Origin: Clostridiales bacterium
GTDB lineage: Bacteria > Bacillota > Clostridia > Oscillospirales > CAG-382
DNA length: 64,000 bases
Assembly: GCA_004553575.1 (NCBI GenBank)
Contig: SFLA01000001.1
Coordinates: 77,742 to 141,741 of the forward strand
Reading direction: 5' to 3'
Below, piece after piece: positions 16,376 to 24,809 of this stretch. The notes beneath the pieces were generated by a model, which saw only the letters and a list, made by a program, of their open reading frames with translations, was not told the DNA's origin and searched no databases. Each line of letters opens with the position of its first letter. The stretch's first letter is position 1. Both the position numbers and the translations under genes were made by a program.

Positions 16376-17071
16376 TTGGAAAGAATACAGAAGTACGTGT
16401 CCGCCTGCGGACTTATGTCGCGCAGAGCGGCGGAAAAAGAGATAAAGAACGGAGCGTTTACGGTTAACGGGAAAACCGCCGTAATAGGACAGCCGGTCGG
16501 CAGGAACGACGCGGTGTGCTATAAAGGAACTCCGGTTCTGCCCCAAAAGAAGTTCACCACCGTACTGCTCAACAAGCCCGCCGGATACGTTACCACGCTT
16601 TCGGACGAAAAGGGCAGAAAAACGGTCGCCGAGCTGATCGATCTCCCGGAGAGGCTGTACCCGGCAGGCAGGCTGGACATGGACAGCGAGGGAATGCTTA
16701 TAATGACCAACGACGGCGAGCTGGCAAACCGCATCACACACCCTTCGGGCGAAAAGAAAAAGGTTTACCACGTCTGGCTGCGAGGCAGCATCGACGGAAG
16801 CGCGCTGGATTCGCTTCGATCCATGAGAACGCTCGACGGTGAAAAGATAAATCCCGTCAAAGCCGAGCTTATACGCCGTTCACCCGACGGAAGCCGTATA
16901 TCCGTTACCCTTACCGAGGGTAAAAACCGCCAGATCAGGCGTATGTGCGAGCAATGCGGGCTTACCGTAATGCAGCTCAGGAGGGTGCAGATCGGATCGC
17001 TCCGGCTCGGGGATCTTAAGCCCGGCGAATGGCGGATTCTGTCAAATAACGAAGTAAAGGAATTGTATTAA
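16376..17071 (+). CDS. RluB/RsuA-type 23S/16S rRNA pseudouridine synthase
   Basis: Converts a specific rRNA uridine to pseudouridine. The 231-aa product has an N-terminal S4 domain (MERIQKYVSACGLMSRRAAE) and a catalytic domain whose Asp lies in AGRLDMDSEGMLIMTNDGEL. The LNKPAGYVTT and KNRQIRRMCEQCGLTV motifs are also present. The start is an unusual TTG at 16376; the residues after it are the canonical S4 beginning, and an AAGGA lies about 13 bases upstream. The stop overlaps the yhbY ATG by one base. Confidence 0.92.
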   Translation: MERIQKYVSACGLMSRRAAEKEIKNGAFTVNGKTAVIGQPVGRNDAVCYKGTPVLPQKKFTTVLLNKPAGYVTTLSDEKGRKTVAELIDLPERLYPAGRLDMDSEGMLIMTNDGELANRITHPSGEKKKVYHVWLRGSIDGSALDSLRSMRTLDGEKINPVKAELIRRSPDGSRISVTLTEGKNRQIRRMCEQCGLTVMQLRRVQIGSLRLGDLKPGEWRILSNNEVKELY

Positions 17072-17364
17072 TGCTTACCGGAAAACAACGCGCATATCTG
17101 CGCGCCATTGCAAACCGAACCGAGGCGCTGTATATCTGCGGCAAGGGCGGAATAAGCGAAAATCTTATTAAAACCTTTTCCGACGGACTCGAATCGCGCG
17201 AGATTATAAAGATAACGGTGCTCGAGACCTGCCCCGACACCCCGCGTGAGGTATGCGCGGCACTGTGCGAGGCGCTTTCCGCCGATCCGGTACAGGTGAT
17301 CGGACGAAAGATTGTGCTGTACCGCGAAAGCCGCGATAACAGAAAGATAGAGCTCCCGAAATGA
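17071..17364 (+). CDS. yhbY: CRS1/YhbY-domain RNA-binding protein
   Basis: Small (97 aa) ribosome-associated RNA-binding protein implicated in large-subunit assembly. It begins MLTGKQRAYLRAIAN, the family N-terminus, and has the KH-like GxxG-type loop in YICGKGGISENLI. The C-terminal VIGRKIVLYRES closes the fold. It sits in the conserved yhbY-nadD-yqeK-rsfS order found in Bacillus (yqeI-nadD-yqeK-rsfS). Confidence 0.95.
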   Translation: MLTGKQRAYLRAIANRTEALYICGKGGISENLIKTFSDGLESREIIKITVLETCPDTPREVCAALCEALSADPVQVIGRKIVLYRESRDNRKIELPK

Positions 17365-17939
17365 AGATAGGATTTTTCGGCGGGACGTTTGACCCGCCCC
17401 ATTCCGGGCACGTCAGAGCCGCGTCTGCCTTTGCGGATCAGATACGTCCCGACCGTCTGTTAATTATACCGAACTATATATCCCCGCTTAAGGACAAAGC
17501 CGTCGCTCCGGACGAGGACCGTATGCGGATGTGCGAGCTGGCGTTTTCGTCGGTGCCGGGCGCCGAGATTTCCGACCGCGAGATTAAAGCAAAGGGGACA
17601 AGCTATACCTACCGTACCGTAGCGGCGCTCGAGCGGGAATTTCGCGGCGCCGAGATCTGGATGCTTCTGGGAAGCGACAGTTTTATGAGTCTCGAGCGAT
17701 GGGCGCGCTGGCGCGCACTGCTCTGCCACTGTTATATCGCAGTTGCCATGCGCGGAAACGAGAAGCCGCCTTTGTTCACCGAGAAGGTGCGCACGTACGA
17801 AATGCACTACGGAGCAAGGATATCTTTACTGCACAACGAGCCTGTCGAGGTTTCGTCAACCGAGATACGCGGTCACCGCAGCGGGCTTGTGCCGCAGGCG
17901 GTAGCCGAATATATACGCGAAAAGGGGCTTTACGAATGA
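17361..17939 (+). CDS. nadD: Nicotinate-nucleotide adenylyltransferase
   Basis: Adenylates nicotinate mononucleotide in NAD synthesis; its product ultimately feeds the NAD kinase at 1.6 kb. The 192-aa protein opens with IGFFGGTFDPPHSGHVRAA, carrying the nucleotidyl-transfer GTFDPxHxGH motif. The distal ISSTEIR-like motif appears as EVSSTEIRGHRSG. The ATG overlaps the yhbY stop by 4 bp, and the stop overlaps yqeK. Confidence 0.97.
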   Translation: MKIGFFGGTFDPPHSGHVRAASAFADQIRPDRLLIIPNYISPLKDKAVAPDEDRMRMCELAFSSVPGAEISDREIKAKGTSYTYRTVAALEREFRGAEIWMLLGSDSFMSLERWARWRALLCHCYIAVAMRGNEKPPLFTEKVRTYEMHYGARISLLHNEPVEVSSTEIRGHRSGLVPQAVAEYIREKGLYE

Positions 17940-18490
17940 CACCGGAGCGCGCTTCGCATACCGAGGGAGTTATTTCGGCGGCGCTTTCGATCGCCTCCGA
18001 CTGCTTCCCGGGCGTGCTCGACCCAACGGTCGTCCGCACCGCCGCCTCGCTGCACGATGCGACCAAGGAGCTTGACCAGATCAGTCTTTGCGCCGAGTAC
18101 GGGATAACCCCCGACCGGAATATGCTTGCCTGTCCGTCGGTTCTGCACGCGGTAACCGGCGCCGAATACGCCCGCAGGCAGGGCTGCACGGAGGAAATAT
18201 GCTCCGCCATACGAAGCCATACCACCGGAGCGCCGGACATGACTCCGCTCGCGCAGGTGCTGTTCGTGGCGGATTATATAGAACCGGGAAGAAAACATCA
18301 GTCCTGCGTTCTCCTGCGCGAAGAATACATGTCGATGCGCGGCACGCCCGGCTGTATCGACACAATAACGCTCCGGATACTCGATGCAACCCTGCGGCAT
18401 TTGCTCGACAGAGGGGTTCCGATACATCCCGATACGCTTACAACCCGCAATTTTTATCTATTGAAAGGAACTTCCAACAATGACAGATAA
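17936..18490 (+). CDS. yqeK: HD-domain phosphohydrolase YqeK (Ap4A hydrolase type)
   Basis: A 184-aa HD-superfamily protein; family members symmetrically hydrolyse diadenosine tetraphosphate to ADP. The metal-binding residues are visible as H8 in ASHTEGVISAA, the HD pair in ASLHDATKELDQ, and later His/Asp in SVLHAVTGAEYA, IRSHTTG and FVADYIEPGR. I chose ATG 17936, which overlaps the nadD stop, over a longer open frame inside nadD. It is 11 bp longer than the start of rsfS, so the two overlap. Confidence 0.92.
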   Translation: MTPERASHTEGVISAALSIASDCFPGVLDPTVVRTAASLHDATKELDQISLCAEYGITPDRNMLACPSVLHAVTGAEYARRQGCTEEICSAIRSHTTGAPDMTPLAQVLFVADYIEPGRKHQSCVLLREEYMSMRGTPGCIDTITLRILDATLRHLLDRGVPIHPDTLTTRNFYLLKGTSNNDR

Positions 18491-18848
18491 TCTTCAGGAA
18501 AAGCTCCCGAAGCAGATTGCCGACACGGTGATTTCCGCTCTTGACGGCAAAAACGCGCTTGACATATCACTGCTGGCCGTCGGCAGGCAGACCGTGCTCG
18601 CGGATTGGTTCGTGCTTGCCACCGGCACATCGAACACCCACGTCCGCGCCCTGACCGACGAAGCGGTGTTCAGGGTACGCGAGCAGCTCGGGGTAGATCC
18701 GCTGCGTATCGAGGGCGAGGGCAGCAGCAGCTGGACGCTTATCGACTTCGGGTCGGTCGTCGTACACGTTTTCACCCGTGAGGGCAGAGAGTTCTACAAG
18801 CTCGACCGGCTTTGGGCAGATACCGGCGCGGAAAAGGTTAAAATCTGA
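18480..18848 (+). CDS. rsfS: Ribosomal silencing factor RsfS
   Basis: Binds ribosomal protein L14 and blocks 30S-50S joining during starvation. The 122-aa protein shows the family core: DISLLAVGRQTVLADWFVLA, TGTSNTHVRALTDEA, EGSSSWTLIDFGSVVVHVF and YKLDRLWAD. AAAGGA lies eight bases before the ATG, inside the end of yqeK. It is the penultimate gene of the operon before leuS, a common order. Confidence 0.96.
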   Translation: MTDNLQEKLPKQIADTVISALDGKNALDISLLAVGRQTVLADWFVLATGTSNTHVRALTDEAVFRVREQLGVDPLRIEGEGSSSWTLIDFGSVVVHVFTREGREFYKLDRLWADTGAEKVKI

Positions 18849-18874
18849 CAATCAATTTTAAGGAAGACGCATAA

Positions 18875-21277
18875 ATGAAGTACGATTTCAGAGAAACAGA
18901 GAAAAAATGGCAGAAAAAATGGGAAGAAAGCGGCATTTTTGAAGCGCATATCGACAAAACAAAAAAGAAGTTCTACGCGCTTGTCGAATTTCCGTATCCC
19001 TCCGGCGCCGGAATGCACGTCGGACATATAAAAGCGTACGGCGGACTCGAGGTCATCTGCCGCAAGAAGCGCATGGAGGGCTACAATGTCCTGTTCCCGA
19101 TAGGCTTCGACGCGTTCGGCCTCCCTACCGAAAACTACGCAATCAAAACCGGTATCCATCCCCGCAAGGTCACCGATATGAATATCGAAAAATTCACCTC
19201 GCAGATGAAGAGGGTGGGATTTTCCTTCGACTGGAGCCGGGTTATCGACACCACCGACGAAGACTATTACAAATGGACCCAGTGGATATTCCTTAAAATG
19301 CGCGAGCACGGACTTGTGTTCCGCGATAAGGCTCTGGTCAACTACTGTCCGTCCTGCAAAGTCGTGCTGTCCAACGAGGATTCGCAGGGCGGCAAATGCG
19401 ACATCTGCCACAGCGACGTGGTACAGCGCAGCAAGGACGTGTGGTATCTGCGCATAACCGCCTATGCCGACAAGCTTCTCGATGGGCTTAAGACAGCGGA
19501 TTATCTCCCCAACATCAAGCTCCAGCAGGAGAATTGGATAGGCAGGAGCGAGGGCGCGTTCGCCGATTTCGGCATTGCCGGCACGGACGATACCCTTCGC
19601 ATATACACAACCCGTCCGGACACGATGTTCGGCGTTACCTTCATGGTAATGGCACCCGAACATCCGTTGATCGAAAAGTACGCCTCCCGCATATCGAATA
19701 TGGACGAGCTGACCGCATACCGCGCCGAATGCGCCAAAAAGACCGAATTCGAGCGCACACAGCTCAACAAAGACAAAACCGGAGTAAAAATCGAAGGACT
19801 TACCGCCGTTAATCCGCTTTCCGGCAAAGAAATTCCGATATATATTTCCGATTACGTAATGATGGGCTACGGCACCGGTGCGATAATGGCAGTGCCCGCG
19901 CACGACGACCGCGACTGGGAGTTTGCGCGTAAGTTCGGAATCGATATTATCGAGGTTATAAAGGGCGGAAATATAGCCGAAGCGGCGTACACCGGCGACG
20001 GCGAGATGATTAATTCCGGGTTCCTTAACGGCTTTACCAACAAAAAAGATTCTATAAAGCGTGCCACCGAGGAGCTCGAGAAGCTCGGTAAGGGCGAGAA
20101 GGGTGTCCAGTACAAGATGAAGGACTGGGCGTTCAACCGTCAGAGATATTGGGGCGAGCCGATTCCGATTATCCACTGTCCGAACTGCGGCGACGTATCC
20201 GTACCTTACGATCAGCTCCCGCTCCGTCTGCCGGAGATAGATAACTTCGTCGCCGGTCAGGACGGCGAAAGCCCGCTTGCAAAGATAGATTCCTTTGTTA
20301 ACTGCAGCTGCCCGGTCTGCGGCGCCGCCGCCCGCCGCGAGACGGACACAATGCCCCAGTGGGCGGGCTCGTCGTGGTACTTCCTCCGCTATCTTGACCC
20401 GCACAACAGCGATCGTTTTGCCTCCCGCGAAGCGCTCGAATACTGGATGCCGGTAGACTGGTACAACGGCGGCATGGAGCATGTTACCCGCCACCTTATA
20501 TATTCCCGCTTCTGGCACCGTTTTCTCTATGATATCGGCGAGGTAAACACCCCCGAGCCTTATGCAAAGCGCACCGCTCAGGGTCTTATACTCGGCCCGG
20601 ACGGAGAGAAGATGAGCAAATCCCGCGGAAACGTTGTCGACCCCAACGACATTGTCGATAAATACGGAGCCGACGTGCTCCGCACCTATATAATGTTCAT
20701 GGGCGATTACGAAAAGGCTTCGCCGTGGTCGGACAGCTCCGTGCGCGGCTGCAAGCGCTTCCTCGAGCGGGTAGCCGGAATGACCGATCTTACCGGCGGC
20801 GCAAAAACGACTCCCGAATCGGAGGGTGAGATTCACCGTCTTATAAAGAAGGTATCGTCCGATATCGATTCGATGAAGTTTAACACCGCGCTCGCCGCAA
20901 TGATGGGATATATCAACGAGGTGTACGACCGCGGATATATCGCCGTCGACGAACTCAAAACCTTCGTAAAGCTTATCTCGCCGTTTGCCCCTCATCTCGC
21001 AGAGGAGATGTGGACATATCTCGGCGGGGACGGCTTCGTCTCTCTCGCACCGTGGCCCGTGTTCGACGAAAGCAAAGCCGCCAGAAGCGTAAGCGAGATC
21101 GCCGTTCAGTTTATGGGCAGGCTTAAGGGAACCGTAGAGGTGCCCGCCGGCTGCGACGAAGCGACCGCGTGGGATGCCGTAGAAAAAAGCGGACTGCTCG
21201 CCTCCTCGCTGGAGGGCAGGCAGATTGTAAAAAAGATCTATGTCCCCAACCGCATTTTCAATGTAGTAGCAAAGTAA
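18875..21277 (+). CDS. leuS: Leucyl-tRNA synthetase
   Basis: Class I aminoacyl-tRNA synthetase charging tRNA-Leu, 800 aa. HIGH-type motif: PYPSGAGMHVGHIKAYGG (about residues 39-56). The KMSKS loop is GEKMSKSRGN near residue 580, and a CP1 editing domain lies between (TTRPDTMFGVTFMVMAPEH and the T-rich GTGAIMAVPAHDDRD). Zn-type Cys pairs occur in YCPSCKVVLSNEDSQGGKCD and in HCPNCGD. No T-box leader was found; the gene is reached from the operon promoter. It ends the operon at a strong terminator. Confidence 0.97.
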   Translation: MKYDFRETEKKWQKKWEESGIFEAHIDKTKKKFYALVEFPYPSGAGMHVGHIKAYGGLEVICRKKRMEGYNVLFPIGFDAFGLPTENYAIKTGIHPRKVTDMNIEKFTSQMKRVGFSFDWSRVIDTTDEDYYKWTQWIFLKMREHGLVFRDKALVNYCPSCKVVLSNEDSQGGKCDICHSDVVQRSKDVWYLRITAYADKLLDGLKTADYLPNIKLQQENWIGRSEGAFADFGIAGTDDTLRIYTTRPDTMFGVTFMVMAPEHPLIEKYASRISNMDELTAYRAECAKKTEFERTQLNKDKTGVKIEGLTAVNPLSGKEIPIYISDYVMMGYGTGAIMAVPAHDDRDWEFARKFGIDIIEVIKGGNIAEAAYTGDGEMINSGFLNGFTNKKDSIKRATEELEKLGKGEKGVQYKMKDWAFNRQRYWGEPIPIIHCPNCGDVSVPYDQLPLRLPEIDNFVAGQDGESPLAKIDSFVNCSCPVCGAAARRETDTMPQWAGSSWYFLRYLDPHNSDRFASREALEYWMPVDWYNGGMEHVTRHLIYSRFWHRFLYDIGEVNTPEPYAKRTAQGLILGPDGEKMSKSRGNVVDPNDIVDKYGADVLRTYIMFMGDYEKASPWSDSSVRGCKRFLERVAGMTDLTGGAKTTPESEGEIHRLIKKVSSDIDSMKFNTALAAMMGYINEVYDRGYIAVDELKTFVKLISPFAPHLAEEMWTYLGGDGFVSLAPWPVFDESKAARSVSEIAVQFMGRLKGTVEVPAGCDEATAWDAVEKSGLLASSLEGRQIVKKIYVPNRIFNVVAK

Positions 21278-21291
21278 AAACCTTCGGCTTT

Positions 21292-21326
21292 GCCGGAAGG
21301 AATCTGCAGATTCCTTCCGGCTTTTA
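21292..21326 (+). terminator. Terminator of the gpmI-leuS operon
   Basis: GCCGGAAGGAATC (21292-21304), loop TGCA, GATTCCTTCCGGC (21309-21321), a perfect 13-bp stem followed by TTTTAT. The repeat is fully palindromic including its loop. Confidence 0.92.
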
Positions 21327-21462
21327 TATTCTCCCGATTCCCGGCATACATATCCGGCGCAAAAAACGACAGCGCGTTCCGCCCTGCTTCGCCGGTTTGC
21401 GACAGCCGTTTCGGTCGATCGCCGTCGCAACCGGTCGAACGATTTGTGCAATACGCAGAAAT

Positions 21463-21476
21463 CGAACGAATGTTCT
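21463..21476. promoter_or_regulatory. LexA (SOS) box, upstream copy
   Basis: CGAACGAATGTTCT matches the Gram-positive LexA/DinR consensus CGAACRNRYGTTYC in all but the last base. It lies 8 bp upstream of the -35 of the promoter at 21485. Confidence 0.75.
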
Positions 21477-21484
21477 CCAAAAAG

Positions 21485-21514
21485 TTGACAAACAGTCGAT
21501 AATTGTGGTAAAAT
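21485..21514 (+). promoter_or_regulatory. SOS-controlled promoter of the sigma-like gene
   Basis: TTGACA (21485-21490), 18-bp spacer, TAAAAT (21509-21514), start near 21521. LexA boxes flank it at 21463 and 21568, so the repressor could act before the -35 and in the early transcribed region. The leader to the gene is about 130 nt. Confidence 0.75.
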
Positions 21515-21567
21515 ATGCTTGCAGAGACCAAAAACGGCGCATTATTCTTCTGCATAAAATTTTTATA

Positions 21568-21581
21568 CGAACATATGTTCG
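21568..21581. promoter_or_regulatory. LexA (SOS) box, perfect palindrome
   Basis: CGAACATATGTTCG is a perfect 14-bp palindrome and the ideal LexA site of Gram-positive bacteria. It lies in the transcribed leader, about 47 bp after the predicted start, and abuts the hairpin at 21581. Confidence 0.88.
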
Positions 21582-21626
21582 ACAATGCCGCTGCGTTCAC
21601 CGGTGCAGGAACGCAGCGGCATTGTC
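21581..21626 (+). repeat. 18-bp perfect hairpin in the SOS gene leader
   Basis: GACAATGCCGCTGCGTTC (21581-21598) pairs with GAACGCAGCGGCATTGTC (21609-21626) over 18 bp with a 10-nt loop. There is no following T-run, so it is not an intrinsic terminator. The ribosome-binding site GGGGAAAGGA begins about 12 nt downstream. It may stabilise the mRNA or hinder translation. Confidence 0.85.
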
Positions 21627-21652
21627 GCCCGGAGAAGGGGAAAGGACGTTTA

Positions 21653-22075
21653 ATGGACAGGATATCGTATGCAAAACAGCTTCTGTGCAGTTACCTTATA
21701 AACAGGTCAACGGTTGATAATTTCCGGTACGAGATGCAGCTTATAAACGGAAAGCTGTACTCCTGCGGCGGCAACGACTGCGAAGACAGGATTATCGGAC
21801 TTATAGACGCGAAGGACCGGCTCGCGGCGCGCACCGCGAGAGCGAGAGCCGACGCCGTAAGAACCGAGCGCGGACTCAATTCGCTTTCCGATTATCACAG
21901 GCAACTGCTTACGGCTTTTTACGTGGTTCGTTCGCGCAGCTCTGCGGATTCGCTCGCGTCGCGCTGGCATATCGAGCGTTCCTCGGTCTACCGCGACAAA
22001 AACGAGGCGCTCCGCAGGTTCGCGGACATCGTCTGCCCTCCCGACCCCGCACTTTCCGCGCCCGTACATACTTAA
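21653..22075 (+). CDS. Small sigma-70 region-4-like (phage RinA/ArpU-type) regulator, SOS-controlled
   Basis: A 140-aa protein that I cannot assign to a named gene. The C-terminal half reads LSDYHRQLLTAFYVVRSRSS, then ADSLASRWHIERSSVYRDKN, a helix-turn-helix of the sigma region 4/ArpU kind. The N-terminal half is helical and Arg-rich, with KDRLAARTARARAD, and carries two Cys (SCGGNDC). Such proteins usually sit in prophages as late-gene activators; no phage genes surround this one. Start ATG 21653 follows AAAGGA; the frame is open back to an ATG at 21515, but that lies at the transcription start and inside the hairpin leader. Two LexA boxes control the promoter. Confidence 0.7.
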   Translation: MDRISYAKQLLCSYLINRSTVDNFRYEMQLINGKLYSCGGNDCEDRIIGLIDAKDRLAARTARARADAVRTERGLNSLSDYHRQLLTAFYVVRSRSSADSLASRWHIERSSVYRDKNEALRRFADIVCPPDPALSAPVHT

Positions 22076-22105
22076 CCTGCGCGCAACAACCTTGTTATAA
22101 CAAAC

Positions 22106-22136
22106 GGCTCCGGAAAATGAATCCGGAGCCGCCTTT
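22106..22136 (+). terminator. Terminator, probably bidirectional
   Basis: GGCTCCGGA (22106-22114), 7-nt loop, TCCGGAGCC (22122-22130), then GCCTTTTT on the plus strand. It lies between the convergent sigma-like gene and LCP gene and may also end the minus-strand transcript (GTTTGTT). Confidence 0.88.
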
Positions 22137-22148
22137 TTACTGCGCTGT

Positions 22149-23390
22149 TTATTTGTATATAGTCTCATACAGATAATTTATATTTTTGCGGAAGTCCACG
22201 GTTATAACCGACATGCCGCGTATCGTGGCGTAATTCCATGATCCGTCGCAGGGAATACGCGCGGATTCCACCGAATAATTCATATAAACCGCCGCTTTGT
22301 TGACCAGCGCCTTTATCATGCTTGTAGACATGTTCGTCGTTATCTGCGGAAGCAAAACGTTAAGCGCAGTATTTATGTCGAAGATGCTCATAGTCTTGAG
22401 CTTGTTAACGCAGGCGGACATAAACAGCCTCTGATTGAGCGTACGGGTGAAATCTCCGTTTGAATAGCATCTCTGCTGAACAAAGCCGATGGCGGTTCCT
22501 GCCGTAAGATGAACATTGCCGTTCTCGTCTCTTACATACAGCTCGCATTCGAACCTCTTGTTCAGAGCATCGCAGATCTCCTGCGACACCTGAACATCAA
22601 CCCCGCCGATAACGTTCACGACATCGGAAAACGCATCGATATCCACCACCGCATAATAATCTATATCCAGCTTGAAATTGTTATATATCGTTTTGATAAG
22701 AAGTTTCGGCCCGCCGAAGGCGTACGAAGCGTTAATACGGTTGTTGCGGTAGCCGGATATTCCCACATAGGTATCGCGCATGAAGGATGTGAGGACAATG
22801 GTACGGTTTTCCGTGTTAATGGACAGAAGCATTATGGTGTCCGCTCTGCCGTAGCCGCTTTCGTGCAAATCGGCGCCGATAAGCAGTATGTTGGTTACCG
22901 CATCGAGGTCGTAATCACCGGCATAATCGGTGTAATCAATAAAAATGTAATCGATATCCTCGTCGGCGCGGTTTATGATATCGGGGTCGGAATCGGCGCC
23001 GGAAGCGTCCTTGTCGTCGGCGGAAATCGCACCCGACCCTCCTCCCGACGAACCGCCCGGGCTGACCTCGCCCGAAGCCGATTCTTCGGCATCGCCTATG
23101 CCGTTCGACTCCTGCACCCCGGACTGCGATCCGCCGCCGATATCCGATTCCTCCGCGGAAGAATCGGGAACGGAGATCTCCGGAGCCGTGACATCCTCAA
23201 TAATCTCCTCGTACAGGCTGTAATCGTCGTCGCTGTCGTCCTGTATATTCATAAGCCCGATATAATAATCGAGCGCCAGGTTGTACGCGACAAGACTGAC
23301 TATCAGCAATATCGCAATTACGATTATCGCGGTCAGCAGTACGCGGATCAACCCGTTTCCTTTTCCTTTTTCGGTTCCCCTTTTCAGCAT
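22149..23390 (-). CDS. LytR-CpsA-Psr (LCP) family protein
   Basis: Membrane-anchored phosphotransferase family that attaches teichoic acids or capsule polymers from lipid carriers to peptidoglycan. The 413-aa protein has a basic N-terminus, one membrane helix (about residues 16-40) and an acidic, Ser/Gly/Asp-rich linker of about 110 aa. The LCP domain then begins ILLIGADLHESGYGRADTIM, continues SFMRDTYVGISGYRNNRINA and SYAFGGPKLLI, and includes the conserved Arg and Asp residues. The ATG overlaps the radical SAM stop by 7 bp, so it is co-translated with the PqqD/radical SAM pair, an unusual partner. Confidence 0.9.
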   Translation of the reverse strand: MLKRGTEKGKGNGLIRVLLTAIIVIAILLIVSLVAYNLALDYYIGLMNIQDDSDDDYSLYEEIIEDVTAPEISVPDSSAEESDIGGGSQSGVQESNGIGDAEESASGEVSPGGSSGGGSGAISADDKDASGADSDPDIINRADEDIDYIFIDYTDYAGDYDLDAVTNILLIGADLHESGYGRADTIMLLSINTENRTIVLTSFMRDTYVGISGYRNNRINASYAFGGPKLLIKTIYNNFKLDIDYYAVVDIDAFSDVVNVIGGVDVQVSQEICDALNKRFECELYVRDENGNVHLTAGTAIGFVQQRCYSNGDFTRTLNQRLFMSACVNKLKTMSIFDINTALNVLLPQITTNMSTSMIKALVNKAAVYMNYSVESARIPCDGSWNYATIRGMSVITVDFRKNINYLYETIYK

Positions 23391-24520
23391 TTGCTTTTTT
23401 CCGTCTCCTTAAGGCGCCTTCCTGCCTCGGCACCGAGCTCCTGAGCGAGGGAGCACAGATACTCCGGCGTTCCCGAAAAGCTTCCGGTCTCGCACAGAGC
23501 GGCTGCGGCGCAGGAATTGCATACAAATCTGTTCTTGCAGGATGCGCATTCCCCCGAAAGCGTCATCCGCCTTGCTTCCGACCCGATCTTTTTCCACGCC
23601 GCGTCAAAGCCGTCGCGCAGAGGATACGCCTCCGGCTGCGTCATCATTCCGCAGGGAAGCATGCGACCGTCCCACGCCATCCAGAACGACGCCTTTCCGG
23701 CACGGCAGGTTATGCCCGAATGCGCTCCGCCTTCGGCGCAGTCCGCCGACGGCTCACGCGGGGCTATACCGTCTCTCAATCCGCGCAGATATTCGTAAAA
23801 CCGTTCTTCGCCGAGCTGCAGCCGGGCGGTCTCGATCCGCCAGCGCGCCGCCTCCGCCGGTGTGAACCGGTCGTTTTTGCCATTCTCGCCGCCGGGAAGC
23901 CGTATCGGCGGGAACATGTAGGTTGCCACCTCGACAATAAGCCCGCGCTGCTCGGCAAACCGGGTTATTGATTCAATATCGTGTGCGTTGTACGGGGTCA
24001 GCGAGCAGTTCAGCTTTACCTGTATACCGGCGGAAACCAGACGGTCGATCGCCGCGGACACCCGCGTAAAACCTTCCTTCACGCGGCAGAGCTCGTAATA
24101 TGTCTCGTCGCTGCCGCCGTAAAGCGTGACATTGATGCGGGACGGACGGGATTTCTTAAGCCAGCCGACCGTATCCGCGTCTATAAGATAACCGTTGCTG
24201 TTTACGGAAATAACGAGACCGAACCCGGTAAGCCGCTCGTAAAGACCGCGGAAACCGGGGCGCAGAAACGGCTCGCCGCCGGTGAGAAGCAGATAAAGCA
24301 TTCCCGAATCTACAGCTTCGCGTGCAATGCTCAGCCACTCTTCGTCGGTCAGCGGCCGTTTGCCGGTCGCGGCAAGCTGCCCGGGCGTGAGATGCACATA
24401 ACACATACGGCAGGAAAAATTGCACAGCGGCGAAAGCTCAAAGGTTCCGTTTATCGGCACTCCGAGCGCGCTCGCCTTGTTATGAAGATACGTCGTTATA
24501 GGAGCCTCTACCGGATTCAT
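23384..24520 (-). CDS. Radical SAM/SPASM-domain protein
   Basis: A 378-aa radical S-adenosylmethionine enzyme. The 4Fe-4S motif is C33-NFS-C37-RM-C40 in LSPLCNFSCRMCYVH. A GGEP motif follows (LLTGGEPFLRPGFRGL). The C-terminal SPASM region has clustered cysteines: CRAGKASFWMAWDGRMLPCG, ECASCKNRFVCNSC and a last Cys in PEYLCSLA. Enzymes of this type with a PqqD partner modify ribosomal peptides, for example by forming thioether bonds. The PqqD-like gene overlaps it by 4 bp. I find no precursor peptide beside it, so substrate and reaction are open. Confidence 0.9.
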   Translation of the reverse strand: MNPVEAPITTYLHNKASALGVPINGTFELSPLCNFSCRMCYVHLTPGQLAATGKRPLTDEEWLSIAREAVDSGMLYLLLTGGEPFLRPGFRGLYERLTGFGLVISVNSNGYLIDADTVGWLKKSRPSRINVTLYGGSDETYYELCRVKEGFTRVSAAIDRLVSAGIQVKLNCSLTPYNAHDIESITRFAEQRGLIVEVATYMFPPIRLPGGENGKNDRFTPAEAARWRIETARLQLGEERFYEYLRGLRDGIAPREPSADCAEGGAHSGITCRAGKASFWMAWDGRMLPCGMMTQPEAYPLRDGFDAAWKKIGSEARRMTLSGECASCKNRFVCNSCAAAALCETGSFSGTPEYLCSLAQELGAEAGRRLKETEKSKC

Positions 24521-24777
24521 TCGGTAACCACTCCGTTTTTCTTCATTTCTTCAATAAAATCCGCCATATCTGCGCGTGCGGTCTCTGCCGTAACATCGTA
24601 TTCCGCGACTATCGCCGCTACCAGCTCGTCTTCCGGGAGTTCGATGCGCTCGATAATAAACGCTCCTACCGGATTCACCGTAATTATACCGCTCAGACTC
24701 TCTGCTGCCTTCCCCGTAGGCACCAGCACGGTTTCGTCCATTATTCTGCGGACTATGTAATCGGAATTAAGGCGCAT
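24517..24777 (-). CDS. PqqD-like peptide chaperone (RRE)
   Basis: An 86-aa protein of the PqqD family, which presents a leader peptide to a partner radical SAM enzyme. The typical pattern is visible: an N-terminal strand MRLNSDYIVRRIMDETVLVP, the NPVGAFIIERIE block (usually LN..G..IWELLDG), and an acidic helical end (DVTAETARADMADFIEEMKK). It is first in the operon under a perfect promoter. Its single-domain form suggests that the peptide is encoded elsewhere or is a larger protein. Confidence 0.88.
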   Translation of the reverse strand: MRLNSDYIVRRIMDETVLVPTGKAAESLSGIITVNPVGAFIIERIELPEDELVAAIVAEYDVTAETARADMADFIEEMKKNGVVTE

Positions 24778-24809
24778 GGCAATATCCCCCTTGCAAAGAT
24801 TTCAGCGTC

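Noticed and set aside
18794..21451. Minus-strand open frame of 885 codons opposite leuS
   Set aside because: leuS is complete with all synthetase motifs; the antisense frame has no recognisable domain and crosses the leuS terminator.
22092..22103. Palindrome TTGTTATAACAA, similar to TGTTATAACA at about 10231-10240
   Set aside because: Only two occurrences, one inside a riboswitch leader and one in a terminator region; no evidence that it is an operator.
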